Assembly (NCBI GenBank): GCA_017507855.1
Contig: JAFWAE010000023.1
Location: 1-64,000 of the forward strand
From: Clostridia bacterium
Lineage (GTDB): Bacteria > Bacillota > Clostridia > Oscillospirales > RGIG5554
DNA length: 64,000 nucleotides
Reading direction: 5' to 3'
Part shown: positions 51,276-59,084 of the stretch, one piece after another
Layout of the letters: each line of letters opens with the position of its first letter
How positions within the stretch are numbered: the first letter of the stretch is position 1
The notes under the pieces: generated by a model
The model's database searches: none
What the model was told of the DNA's origin: nothing
Seen by the model: the letters and a program-made list of their open reading frames with translations, nothing else
Program-made: the position numbers and the translations under genes

Positions 51276-53441
51276 ATGACTGTTTTGGAAAAAGCCCGCA
51301 GATCCATCGACGAAGCCAGCCGCGCCCTAAGGGAAAAAGCCGTGGAAAGCACCTTGGTAGAGCGGTATTTTTTGCTGTACGAAGCCCAAAATGCAGTCAA
51401 GGATCTGCCTCAACCGCTGCAAATGGGCAAGGGCTTGTCTTACGTTCTGAATAACGCCTCCTTACCCATAGCGCCGCACGATCTATTGCTTGGAAGATTT
51501 GACGACCACGTTCCGACCCGAGAGGAACAAGTGCGGTTGGACAAGATCTGGGCTGCCCAGCCAAATGAAAACCCCATTGTCAAATTCAATTCCGGACACG
51601 TAACCGTGGACAGCCAAACCCTGGTAAAAGATGGGATCACAGGGTATATCGTCAAAGCGGAACAAAAAATAGCCCAAACCAAGGACGAAGGCGATAAAAA
51701 AGGGATCTTGAATTATTTAGAGGGGATCAAGTACACCTTTGAGGCCATACGGGATTACGTGGAACGCTACGGCGCGGCGGCGGAAAAAGCCGAACGAAAA
51801 GACTGCGCCGAGGTGTGCTTTTCTTTAGTAAAAGGGGCTCCCCAAACCTTCCGCGAGGCCATGCAGCTGATCTTATTCGTCTATAACGTATATCTGATCT
51901 ATGCCGGAACGGCGGTGGCCTGTCTCAACGTGGGAAGATTGGACGATATTCTTCTGCCGTTTTATTTGCGGGATCTGCAAAGCGGAATTTTAACGGAAGA
52001 AGAGGCCGGATGCTTGATCGATGATTTTTCGGCCAAAATGAGTCTGCATCTGGGGCGCGGGGAGCATCAAATGGCCTATTTGACTCAGGATTATGCCCAC
52101 ACAGGATGGCTTCGCAACCCGGTTTATGAATCGCCCGGATACATCACACTTGGCGGATACAGCAACCGTACGGACCATAAAACCAACCCCCTTTCCCTGT
52201 TGTTTGCCAAGCATATTCATCCCAAGCTTAAAAATCCCATATATATTTGTCGCTGCACAAAGGATTGCCCTGAAGAACTGCTGGATATTTTAAGCGGCAA
52301 GGTGAAAGAAAACGCCTCGCTGATCCTATACAACGACGAGACCGTGATCCCCGCTCATCTGCATATTGGGGTGGAAAAGGAAAACGCGGTCAATTATTCC
52401 GTGCACCCGTGCAATTGGGCAGATATTGACGGCGGCTCGGTGATCGTGGGAACGTGCGGCAAGCCGCTTCCCATAATCTTGGATGACGTGCTGCACTCTA
52501 ACCGCGTTTTTCAAAGCATGGACGATCTATACCTGGCTACGGAAGAAGCCTACGCCGAGCTGATCAAAGGAACGTTTTCTGCCTATCGGGAAAAATACAG
52601 AGGGGACATGCCCTCCTCCTACGACACGTTATCCCTGACGGAATGCTTGAGCGTAGATTGCATAAAAAATGCCGGAAACCTTGAAAAAGACAGGGTCAAA
52701 TATCCTGCGGTATACGTGCTGTTGCGGAACATTGCAACGGCAGCAGATATGCTCAGTGCGATAGACCGACTTGTTTTCCGGGAAAAAAAGTGCTCCTTAA
52801 ACGAGTTGGTCGAAGCGGCGGACAAGGATTTTGAAAACCGCTTGGATCTTTTGAACTGCTGTAAAAAAGCCCCGAAATTCGGAAGCGACGATCCTGTTGC
52901 CAATGCACACGCCGTTCGCTTAATGACCGCACTTTTGGACGTGATCGACAGAGAAGCCACCAACGAAAACGGCGTACGTGACGTGTACACCCTGAACGTG
53001 ACCATCAACGACTCCAACCATTTGCACGAAGGGGCTGCCATGAATGCAACTGTGGACGGCAGAAGAAAAGGGGCTCCCCTCAGCGAGAACCTTTCCCCCA
53101 CCGCAGGGTTTCCTCACAGTGTGACGGAAGTATTGAATTCGGTTTCCAAATTGCCGTTTGACCGGATCCATTCCGGTGCTTTGAATATCAGGTTAAGTAC
53201 GGGCGTTGCCAAGGGGCCCCGTGGGGAAAAAAACATCAAAGCGCTGATCAAAGCCTATTTTTTGCAAGGGGGCATGCAGCTCCAGTTCAGCGTAGCCGAT
53301 ACCGAGGAGTTAAGAAATGCCCAAAAGCATCCGCAGCAGTACAAAGATCTTATGGTACGTATCACCGGATACAGCGCCATTTTTGTGGATATGTCAGAGG
53401 GTGCCCAAAACGAGCTCATACGTCGAGAAGAGCTCAAATGA
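51276..53441 (+). CDS. Glycyl radical enzyme, pyruvate-formate-lyase superfamily, atypical active-site context
   Basis: A 721-aa glycyl radical enzyme, shorter than PFL (about 760) and choline or glycerol dehydratases (about 790-850). The C-terminal glycyl radical motif is VRITGYSAIF with Gly698. The thiyl-radical Cys is most likely Cys379 in NYSVHPCNW. The positions after it are Asn-Trp, where dehydratases and C-N lyases carry x-Glu and PFL a second Cys. The substrate is therefore not a standard PFL, CutC or glycerol dehydratase type. No radical-SAM activating enzyme is adjacent. GAAGGA lies before the ATG, with the promoter 118 nt upstream. A sugar dehydrogenase and an isomerase follow 151 nt downstream. 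Confidence 0.87.
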   Translation: MTVLEKARRSIDEASRALREKAVESTLVERYFLLYEAQNAVKDLPQPLQMGKGLSYVLNNASLPIAPHDLLLGRFDDHVPTREEQVRLDKIWAAQPNENPIVKFNSGHVTVDSQTLVKDGITGYIVKAEQKIAQTKDEGDKKGILNYLEGIKYTFEAIRDYVERYGAAAEKAERKDCAEVCFSLVKGAPQTFREAMQLILFVYNVYLIYAGTAVACLNVGRLDDILLPFYLRDLQSGILTEEEAGCLIDDFSAKMSLHLGRGEHQMAYLTQDYAHTGWLRNPVYESPGYITLGGYSNRTDHKTNPLSLLFAKHIHPKLKNPIYICRCTKDCPEELLDILSGKVKENASLILYNDETVIPAHLHIGVEKENAVNYSVHPCNWADIDGGSVIVGTCGKPLPIILDDVLHSNRVFQSMDDLYLATEEAYAELIKGTFSAYREKYRGDMPSSYDTLSLTECLSVDCIKNAGNLEKDRVKYPAVYVLLRNIATAADMLSAIDRLVFREKKCSLNELVEAADKDFENRLDLLNCCKKAPKFGSDDPVANAHAVRLMTALLDVIDREATNENGVRDVYTLNVTINDSNHLHEGAAMNATVDGRRKGAPLSENLSPTAGFPHSVTEVLNSVSKLPFDRIHSGALNIRLSTGVAKGPRGEKNIKALIKAYFLQGGMQLQFSVADTEELRNAQKHPQQYKDLMVRITGYSAIFVDMSEGAQNELIRREELK

Positions 53442-53527
53442 CGGTTTTCGGTCCGGCGCAAGCGTCCCTTTCGTTTCAAAAGCGAATTTTCGCAAAACAA
53501 ATTTTCTTTTGTTTTTACGGTAATTTC

Positions 53528-53556
53528 TTGATTTTTTTCGTATCATTTGATACAAT
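53528..53556 (+). promoter_or_regulatory. Promoter with overlapping palindrome before the Gfo/Idh gene
   Basis: TTGATT (53528-53533), 17 bp, TACAAT (53551-53556). GTATCA-TT-TGATAC (53540-53553) is a perfect 6+2+6 inverted repeat running into the -10, a candidate operator for a sugar-responsive repressor. No regulator gene is adjacent. Confidence 0.65.
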
Positions 53557-53592
53557 GCACGTATCGCAATATTTTTGTGGAGGTAATCAACT

Positions 53593-54756
53593 ATGGCAGG
53601 AACAACCACCAGCCTGGATGCTTTTAAGGAAAATCACGAATCGGTTTCCGTGGATGCATCCCGCAAACTCCGTGTCGGCATCATCGGAACCGGATGGATC
53701 GCCGGCGCCCACATGCGCGCTTACAAAAACCAACCCGACGTGGAGATCGTTGCAGGTGCCGACCTTGTCCCCGGAAAGGCCGAGGCCTTCTTCAAGGCCT
53801 GGGAGCTTGAGAACGTCAAGTGCTATCCCTCCCACAAGGAGATGCTGGACGACGAAAGCCTCGCCCTGGATGCCGTTTCGGTGTGCACCTACAACCGTCA
53901 GCATGCGGAACCGACCGTCTACGCCCTGAAAAAAGGCGTTAACGTCCTTCTCGAAAAGCCTATGTGCGTTACCACCGAGGAGGCCGTGGAGATCGTTCGC
54001 GCCGAGAAGGAGAGCGGCAAAGTCCTTTCCATCGGCTTCCAGCCCCGCATGGACGAAAACATGAAGATGATCAAAAAGATCTGCCAATCGGGCACTCTCG
54101 GCAAGATCTACTATATTCAAACCGGAGGCGGCAGACGCCGCGGCATTCCCACCCCCTTCGGCACCACCTTTATCGAGGATGAAACGGCAGGTATCGGCGC
54201 TTTGGGCGATATCGGCTGCTATTCGCTTGACATGGTGCTCAACGCCATCGGCTATCCCAAGCCTTTGACGGTCAGCGGCTACAAATCTGCCTATTTCGGC
54301 ACTCGTCCCGGCTACTATCCCGACCACCCCGAGTACGCCGATAAATTTGGCGTAGATGATTTTGCCGCGGCCTTTATACGCCTGGAGGGCGATATCGTCC
54401 TCGACTTCCGCATTGCCTGGGCCATGAATCTCGACACTCCCGGTGACACCATCATTTTGGGAACCGAGGGCGGCCTTCGCATCCCCTCTACCGAGTGCTG
54501 GAACGGCACGGTCGGCGGCGAGATGACCCTGTATCATGAGGTGGCAGGCCTTCAGACCGAAACCAAGATCCCCATCGTAAAGACTCCCGGCGATCTCTTT
54601 GATCTGAAGATCCGCACCTTCCTCGACGCTTGCAAGTTTGGCACAGCCGCTCCCGTTTCGTCTGCCGAGATCCTGTACAACCAAGCCATTATCGACGGGA
54701 TCGCCAAATCCTCGGCTTTGGGCCGCGAGATCACCATCGAGATTCCGGAGGTATAA
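53593..54756 (+). CDS. Gfo/Idh/MocA-family NAD(P)-dependent oxidoreductase
   Basis: A 387-aa dehydrogenase. The N-terminal Rossmann fold has VGIIGTGWIAGAHMRAY (near residue 28) and the conserved LLEKPMC near 115. The C-terminal GFO/IDH/MocA domain follows, with DIGCYSLDMVLNAIG near 205. The first 25 residues are an extra polar lead. Such enzymes oxidise a sugar or inositol hydroxyl to a ketone. GGAGGT lies 8 nt before the ATG. It is cotranscribed with the isomerase 3 nt downstream. Confidence 0.93.
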   Translation: MAGTTTSLDAFKENHESVSVDASRKLRVGIIGTGWIAGAHMRAYKNQPDVEIVAGADLVPGKAEAFFKAWELENVKCYPSHKEMLDDESLALDAVSVCTYNRQHAEPTVYALKKGVNVLLEKPMCVTTEEAVEIVRAEKESGKVLSIGFQPRMDENMKMIKKICQSGTLGKIYYIQTGGGRRRGIPTPFGTTFIEDETAGIGALGDIGCYSLDMVLNAIGYPKPLTVSGYKSAYFGTRPGYYPDHPEYADKFGVDDFAAAFIRLEGDIVLDFRIAWAMNLDTPGDTIILGTEGGLRIPSTECWNGTVGGEMTLYHEVAGLQTETKIPIVKTPGDLFDLKIRTFLDACKFGTAAPVSSAEILYNQAIIDGIAKSSALGREITIEIPEV

Positions 54757-54759
54757 GTT

Positions 54760-55596
54760 ATGAAGCCGTTTCATGTTGGTATCCAACTTTACAGCGTAAG
54801 AGACAACCTTGCCGCCGATTTCGAGGGCACCCTGCGTGCCGTGAAGAACATGGGCTACGACTATGTGGAATTTGCCGGCTATTACGGTGGCAAAAGCGGT
54901 CAAGAGCTAAAATCCCTGCTTGACGAGATCGGGCTGAAATCGGTCTCCGTTCACCAAGGCATCGATACGTTCTTAAACGAGGGCCAAGCCGCCTACGATT
55001 TCTTCAAGGCCTACGGTGTCAAGTACATCGTCATTCCGTGGTTCGACAAAAACAAGCTGGCCGGCACCCCCGCATGGGAAGAGACCAAGGCTGCCTTCCG
55101 CAAGGTCGCCGAAGGGGCCCGTGCCAATGGTATGCAGGTCCTCTATCACAACCATGATTTCGAGTTTGAAAAGGTCGGCGACCGCTACGTCTACGATATT
55201 ATGTTTGAGGAGCTGAAGGGGGTCGTTGATCCCCAGCCCGACACCTGCTGGCTCAATTACGGCGGCGTCGATCCCGCAAAGTATATCCGCAAATACGGCG
55301 ATCGCATCAACGTGATCCACCTCAAGGACTTCGTGTGCACCAAGCTGGCCGCAGGCCCCGTCTACGCTTTGATCGATGAGAACGGCAACGCCATCGACAA
55401 GGGCTCCCAGGAGGATACCGGCTTCCGTTTGGTTCCCCTGGGCCAAGGTCGCAACGACTTTGCCGCCATCCTTGAAGCCTGCGACGACATCGATGCCGAT
55501 CTGGTCATTGTGGAACAGGACAACTTTACCGGCATGACCCCCATGGAGGGCATGCAGACAAGCAGAAACTACCTGAAGGATACTTTCCATCTTTAA
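54760..55596 (+). CDS. Sugar phosphate isomerase/epimerase (TIM-barrel, IolE-like)
   Basis: A 278-aa xylose-isomerase-like TIM-barrel protein: VGIQLYSVRDNL at the N-terminus, VEFAGYYGG, LYHNHDFEFEK near 125, DTCWLNYGG, INVIHLKDF and IVEQDNF near 250, the last two holding metal-binding His and Glu. Ketone-forming dehydrogenases of the Gfo/Idh/MocA type are often paired with this family, as in inositol and keto-sugar catabolism. The 3-nt spacing with GGAGG inside the dehydrogenase end shows coupling. The substrate is unknown. Confidence 0.9.
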   Translation: MKPFHVGIQLYSVRDNLAADFEGTLRAVKNMGYDYVEFAGYYGGKSGQELKSLLDEIGLKSVSVHQGIDTFLNEGQAAYDFFKAYGVKYIVIPWFDKNKLAGTPAWEETKAAFRKVAEGARANGMQVLYHNHDFEFEKVGDRYVYDIMFEELKGVVDPQPDTCWLNYGGVDPAKYIRKYGDRINVIHLKDFVCTKLAAGPVYALIDENGNAIDKGSQEDTGFRLVPLGQGRNDFAAILEACDDIDADLVIVEQDNFTGMTPMEGMQTSRNYLKDTFHL

Positions 55597-55703
55597 GGCG
55601 TTCACCACAAGTTGCACAGCGGCTTGCCCAAGTAAGCCTGTCGGATACAACAAAAAGCGGAGTGAAAAAAGCTGGTTCTCATAAGGATGTTTAAACTTGA
55701 CTT

Positions 55704-55729
55704 GTAGGGACCGGCGTCCTCGACGATCC
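55704..55729 (+). repeat. Diverged partial copy of the GTAGGGG repeat family
   Basis: A 26-bp GTAGGGA...GACGATCC segment matches the opening arm type of the palindromic repeats further downstream, but with changes in the middle. 55597-55760 otherwise holds nothing I can assign. Confidence 0.4.
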
Positions 55730-55760
55730 AAAAAGGCATAATTGCTCCGCAGAAAACAAA

Positions 55761-55803
55761 TAATTAACCCCGACAGATTTTCAAAGTCTGTCGGGGTTAA
55801 TTA
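55761..55803. terminator. Bidirectional terminator
   Basis: A near-perfect 16-17-bp stem (55761-55777 with 55787-55803) with A and T tails serves the isomerase unit on the plus strand and the small minus-strand ORF. Confidence 0.8.
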
Positions 55804-56058
55804 TTAATTCAACGAAATGCCCTCTGCATTGATTCGAATTGAGTAAAACAAATTAAAAACTTTCTCTTTAGGATTTAACGTGCGATACATATTTATCAAT
55901 CTTCTTTTTCCAACTCTTCGATCAAGTATGGCGAAAATACGAATGATCATGTTTTCACTGTTCATGCTTTCCTCAATGCTTTGATTGTCAAATTCTTCAA
56001 AAGCTTGATAAAAGGCATGCGGACTGAATATGCCTAATTTTAGTGCTGTATCGTCCAT
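55804..56058 (-). CDS. Small protein of unknown function
   Basis: An 84-aa ORF. MDDTALKLGIFSPHAFYQAF, an acidic middle, MIIRIFAILDRRVGKRRLI, then NLFYSIRINAEGISLN. From memory, similar short proteins are scattered in gut Firmicutes, but I know no function. Its start lies 4 bases from the point where homology to the glycyl radical enzyme begins on the other strand, so this is a rearrangement joint. No good ribosome site is seen, so it may itself be a fragment. Confidence 0.5.
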   Translation of the reverse strand: MDDTALKLGIFSPHAFYQAFEEFDNQSIEESMNSENMIIRIFAILDRRVGKRRLINMYRTLNPKEKVFNLFYSIRINAEGISLN

Positions 56059-56061
56059 ATA

Positions 56062-56409
56062 TCTCCAACGGTTGGCTACTCAAAGAGTGTTACCGATGTA
56101 TTGAATTCGGTCTCCAAATTGCCTTTTAAACGAATACATTCCGGTGCTTTAAATGTAAGGCTAAGTAAAGGTATTCTAAAAGGTGTAAAGGGTGAAAAAA
56201 CAATAAAGGCTCTTATTAAATCGTATTTTAAGCAAGGGGGGATGCAACTTCAATTCAGTATAACCGATACAGAAGAATTACGCAAAGCGCAGGCAAAGCC
56301 GGATGAGTATCGTGATTTAATGGTGAGAATAACCGGATACAGCGCAATTTTTGTTGATATGTCAAAGGGCGCGCAGGAAGAGTTTATCCGTCGCGAAGAA
56401 TTGAAATAA
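56062..56409 (+). pseudogene. Beheaded copy of the glycyl radical enzyme C-terminus
   Basis: Residues SPTVGYSKSVTDVL align with SPTAGFPHSVTEVL of the full-length enzyme at 51276-53441. From the TTG at 56101 the two C-termini agree over about 100 residues at about 80% identity, including the intact glycyl motif VRITGYSAIF. Homology stops upstream of 56062, and a TAG lies in frame at 56041. The copy is more AT-rich than the intact gene. It could be a dead remnant, or a stand-alone glycyl radical domain like the YfiD/GrcA spare part. No promoter or ribosome site is visible. Confidence 0.8.
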
Positions 56410-56428
56410 CAAATTATACGTGTATAAC

Positions 56429-56524
56429 TCCCTTCAATCACAAATACCAACATCACGATTTGAAAATTCATGTAGGGGCGATTCACGAATCGCCCGCGGG
56501 TCATTCGTGAATGACCCCTACAAA
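56429..56524 (+). repeat. GTAGGGG palindromic repeat, copy A
   Basis: A 96-bp element identical base for base to 60596-60691. It has a unique 44-bp lead and then the inverted arms GTAGGGGCGATTCACGAATC and GATTC-type return, ending GACCCCTAC. It has no coding capacity of its own; short open frames through it are by-products. 56525-56620 shows nothing else. Confidence 0.9.
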
Positions 56525-56620
56525 CGTAACAAGGACAAAAATCGACAAAGCCCGCACAAATACTATGCCTTTTTCCGGTTTTTGACGGTTTGGATTTGCA
56601 GGAAAGCAGGACACGGAATT

Positions 56621-56657
56621 ATAAAAAGAAGGGAGCAGACTAAAGTCTGCTCCCTTC
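56621..56657 (-). terminator. Rho-independent terminator of melA
   Basis: A 13-bp perfect stem with a 4-base loop and a TTTTTATAA tail, six bases after the melA stop. Confidence 0.88.
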
Positions 56658-56662
56658 CTTAC

Positions 56663-57982
56663 TTAATGATATTTTGGTAAATAGCTGCCGTGTGCTTCAA
56701 TCAAATCGTCAACCATCTTCTTGATCGTATCAATATCCAATTCACTGCCTGTATGAGGATCCAACATAGCGGCCTGATAAATATGCTCCTTCTTTTTGGT
56801 CACTGCGGCTTCAATGGTTAAAAGCTGCACGTTGACGTTGGTCATATTCATCGCAGCACACTGTACAGGCAACGCTCCGACAAAGCAGGGGTGAACACCG
56901 CTTCCGTTTACCAGGCACGGCACCTCAACGCATGCCTCTTCCGGAAGGTTCGAGATCAAGAATCCCTTATTCAGTACGTTGCCTCCTATCTGGTAGGGAT
57001 GGTTGATCACAATCGCTTCCATAATTCGAGAGGCGTATTCGTTACTTCTAATGTGTTCCTTTACCCCGCTTTGAAGAATTTCTTCATATTCTTTTTGCCA
57101 GGTTTCAATATGATACACGCATCTGCAAAGGTATTCATCAATGGGAATATTATATTTTTTGATCAATTCGGGGTATTTACTCTTGATATAGAACATATTG
57201 TATTCCGCATTGTGTTCACTGGATTCGGTGCAGTAATAGCCGAAATGTTTAATATACTCCATTCGCACCTTGTTTTTAACCTCGGGATTGGCAAGATATT
57301 CGTCCACTCTTGACTTAATCTCAGGATACAGGTCTACCCCGTTTTTATCTTTGATTTCCAGAAGCCACGCCATATGATTGATGCCTGCAATAAGATCTTT
57401 TCGGCCTTCCAGTTTATCTCCCATATTCAAATCGTTCAAAAGACTTTCCGAGCAGGTCTGAACGCTGTGACAAAGCCCAACCGTCTTGATGGGGGTGTAT
57501 CTCTGCATAAATCCCGACAGCATAGCCATCGGATTGGTATAATTCAAAAACAAAGCATCGGGGCAAACCTCTTCCATATCCTTAGCAAAATCTTGCATCA
57601 CAGGGATGGTACGAAGCGCGCGCATAATGCCTCCGATACCCAAAGTATCGCCGATGGTCTGCTGCAAACCGTACTTTTTCGGAATTTCAAAGTCGGTGAT
57701 GGTGCAGGGATCATATCCTCCGACCTGGATGGCGTTGACAACAAAGTCCGCACCTCTCAGTGCTTCTTTGCGATTTTCCACTCCGCAATAACACTCAATA
57801 CGGCCATAGCCACCGGTATTTTTACGGATCGCTTCCAAAATCGTTCTGCTTTCCTCAAGACGTTTCGGATCGATATCGTACAGGGCAAACACACTGTCGC
57901 GCAAAGCCTCCGTACACATACAGTCTCCGATTACATTCCTTGCAAAAACGGTGCTTCCTGCGCCAAGGAAAGTTAGTTTCAT
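56663..57982 (-). CDS. melA: GH4 alpha-galactosidase
   Basis: A 439-aa family-4 glycosidase that needs NAD+ and Mn2+ and cleaves by an oxidation-elimination route. FLGAGSTVFARN opens the NAD domain. TIGDTLGIGGIMRALRTIP, NYTNPMAM and GLCHSVQ (Cys and His metal ligands) fit MelA, as does GINHMAWLLEI. ATG 57982 is used because GGAGGTTATC precedes it; the longer frame starts 5 codons earlier. It lies divergent from an araC-type regulator and is probably controlled by it. Other GH4 specificities (alpha-glucosidase, galacturonidase) are less likely. Confidence 0.88.
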   Translation of the reverse strand: MKLTFLGAGSTVFARNVIGDCMCTEALRDSVFALYDIDPKRLEESRTILEAIRKNTGGYGRIECYCGVENRKEALRGADFVVNAIQVGGYDPCTITDFEIPKKYGLQQTIGDTLGIGGIMRALRTIPVMQDFAKDMEEVCPDALFLNYTNPMAMLSGFMQRYTPIKTVGLCHSVQTCSESLLNDLNMGDKLEGRKDLIAGINHMAWLLEIKDKNGVDLYPEIKSRVDEYLANPEVKNKVRMEYIKHFGYYCTESSEHNAEYNMFYIKSKYPELIKKYNIPIDEYLCRCVYHIETWQKEYEEILQSGVKEHIRSNEYASRIMEAIVINHPYQIGGNVLNKGFLISNLPEEACVEVPCLVNGSGVHPCFVGALPVQCAAMNMTNVNVQLLTIEAAVTKKKEHIYQAAMLDPHTGSELDIDTIKKMVDDLIEAHGSYLPKYH

Positions 57983-58011
57983 CTTGATAACCTCCATAAA
58001 TCATTTTTTTC

Positions 58012-58049
58012 ATTATAACTTGACATGAGTTAAAAAGAAATGTTATTAT
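58012..58049. promoter_or_regulatory. Overlapping divergent promoters of melA and the AraC regulator
   Basis: Plus strand: TTGACA (58020-58025), 17 or 18 bp, then TTATTA/TATTAT (58043-58049). Minus strand: TATAAT at 58012-58017 with a weak -35. Regulator binding in this 108-bp space would affect both genes. Confidence 0.6.
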
Positions 58050-58090
58050 GAGATACACAATTTGTCATTTTGTTGTTTTAGGAGATTGGT

Positions 58091-58858
58091 ATGTATTCCG
58101 AAGTGATTATTAATAAAAATTATGAAGGAGTAAATCCCGTTCAGTTTGGCTTTGAATCTTGCCAAAAATCTCATGGATTCGGTCCTGCAATGCGCACATA
58201 TTGGCTTTTTCATTTTGTTGTTTCCGGAAAGGGTATTTTTCAAATCAACGATAAACGGTATGAGCTTTCAAGCGGCATGATGTTTGTCATTCCACCCTTT
58301 ACAGAAACATATTACGAAGCGGATTCCGAAGACCCTTGGGAATATATTTGGGTAGCTTTCATCGGGACTCCGCCACTACAACTGAATGATTTCTACGACA
58401 TTCCGGGAGCTTTGCGTATTTTCCAGCATATGAAAGCTTCCCATAATCTTCATAACGGAAAGACAGAATTTATACTTGCCCAGCTCTGGGAATTGTTTTC
58501 TTTTCTGATGGAAGAAGACAGAACCAAGGAGGATCCTGTTAACACAGCGCTGAACTTGATCCATTCCCAATATATGACACCGTTAACAGTTCAACAAATG
58601 GCAGAAAGCGTTCATTTGGAAAGAACATATTTTTCTAAAATATTCTCGATGAAAATGGGTGTTTCTCCACAACAATATTTAATAGAACACCGCATGAAAC
58701 AAGCGAAAGCATTTCTTTCTCTTGGGTACAGTGTTACCACCACAGCGATTTCAGTTGGATACTCCGACATCTATATTTTTTCGAAAATCTTCAAGCAGCG
58801 CTTTGGGGAATCGCCTTCTCGTTATCAGAGAAATTTTAAAAGCCACAAAAAGGATTAA
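58091..58858 (+). CDS. AraC-family transcriptional regulator
   Basis: A 255-aa regulator. The N-terminal cupin-like ligand domain (FHFVVSGKGIFQI, MMFVIPPFTETYYEAD) precedes two C-terminal helix-turn-helix units (LTVQQMAESVHLERTYFSKIF and TTAISVGYSDIYIFSKIFK, ending FGESPSRYQRN). It likely senses an alpha-galactoside and activates melA, its divergent neighbour. GGAGATT precedes the ATG. No terminator is obvious. Confidence 0.92.
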   Translation: MYSEVIINKNYEGVNPVQFGFESCQKSHGFGPAMRTYWLFHFVVSGKGIFQINDKRYELSSGMMFVIPPFTETYYEADSEDPWEYIWVAFIGTPPLQLNDFYDIPGALRIFQHMKASHNLHNGKTEFILAQLWELFSFLMEEDRTKEDPVNTALNLIHSQYMTPLTVQQMAESVHLERTYFSKIFSMKMGVSPQQYLIEHRMKQAKAFLSLGYSVTTTAISVGYSDIYIFSKIFKQRFGESPSRYQRNFKSHKKD

Positions 58859-58890
58859 AATCTGCTTAGTCTAAAAAGAAAATCAACCAG

Positions 58891-58968
58891 TATAAATCTT
58901 CCCCTTTTACAAATACCAACATCACGATTTGAAAATTCATGTAGGGGCGATTCACCGGTCGCCCCTAC
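58891..58968 (+). repeat. GTAGGGG palindromic repeat, copy B (short form)
   Basis: The lead segment ACAAATACCAACATCACG matches copies A and C. The palindrome is shortened to one arm pair, GTAGGGGCGATTC and GTCGCCCCTAC, with CCG at the centre. Confidence 0.85.
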
Positions 58969-59016
58969 GGAATGTGATAACGCCATCGAGAAACAGCTCG
59001 AAACCGAGCCATTTCA

Positions 59017-59045
59017 TTGACTTAGGGGAGATTCAATGATATAAT
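59017..59045 (+). promoter_or_regulatory. Promoter of the leucine-rich-repeat lipoprotein gene
   Basis: TTGACT (59017-59022), 17 bp, TATAAT (59040-59045). Confidence 0.78.
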
Positions 59046-59084
59046 ATAACAAAATTCAGATTTTTTAAGGGGTAGGCACAGAAA

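Noticed and set aside
53587-54903. Minus-strand open frame of 438 codons
   Set aside because: Antisense shadow of the Gfo/Idh/MocA gene.
56420-56680. Short ORF through repeat copy A (and the similar one at 60482-60928)
   Set aside because: The shared peptide is simply a translation of the non-coding repeat; there is no ribosome site.
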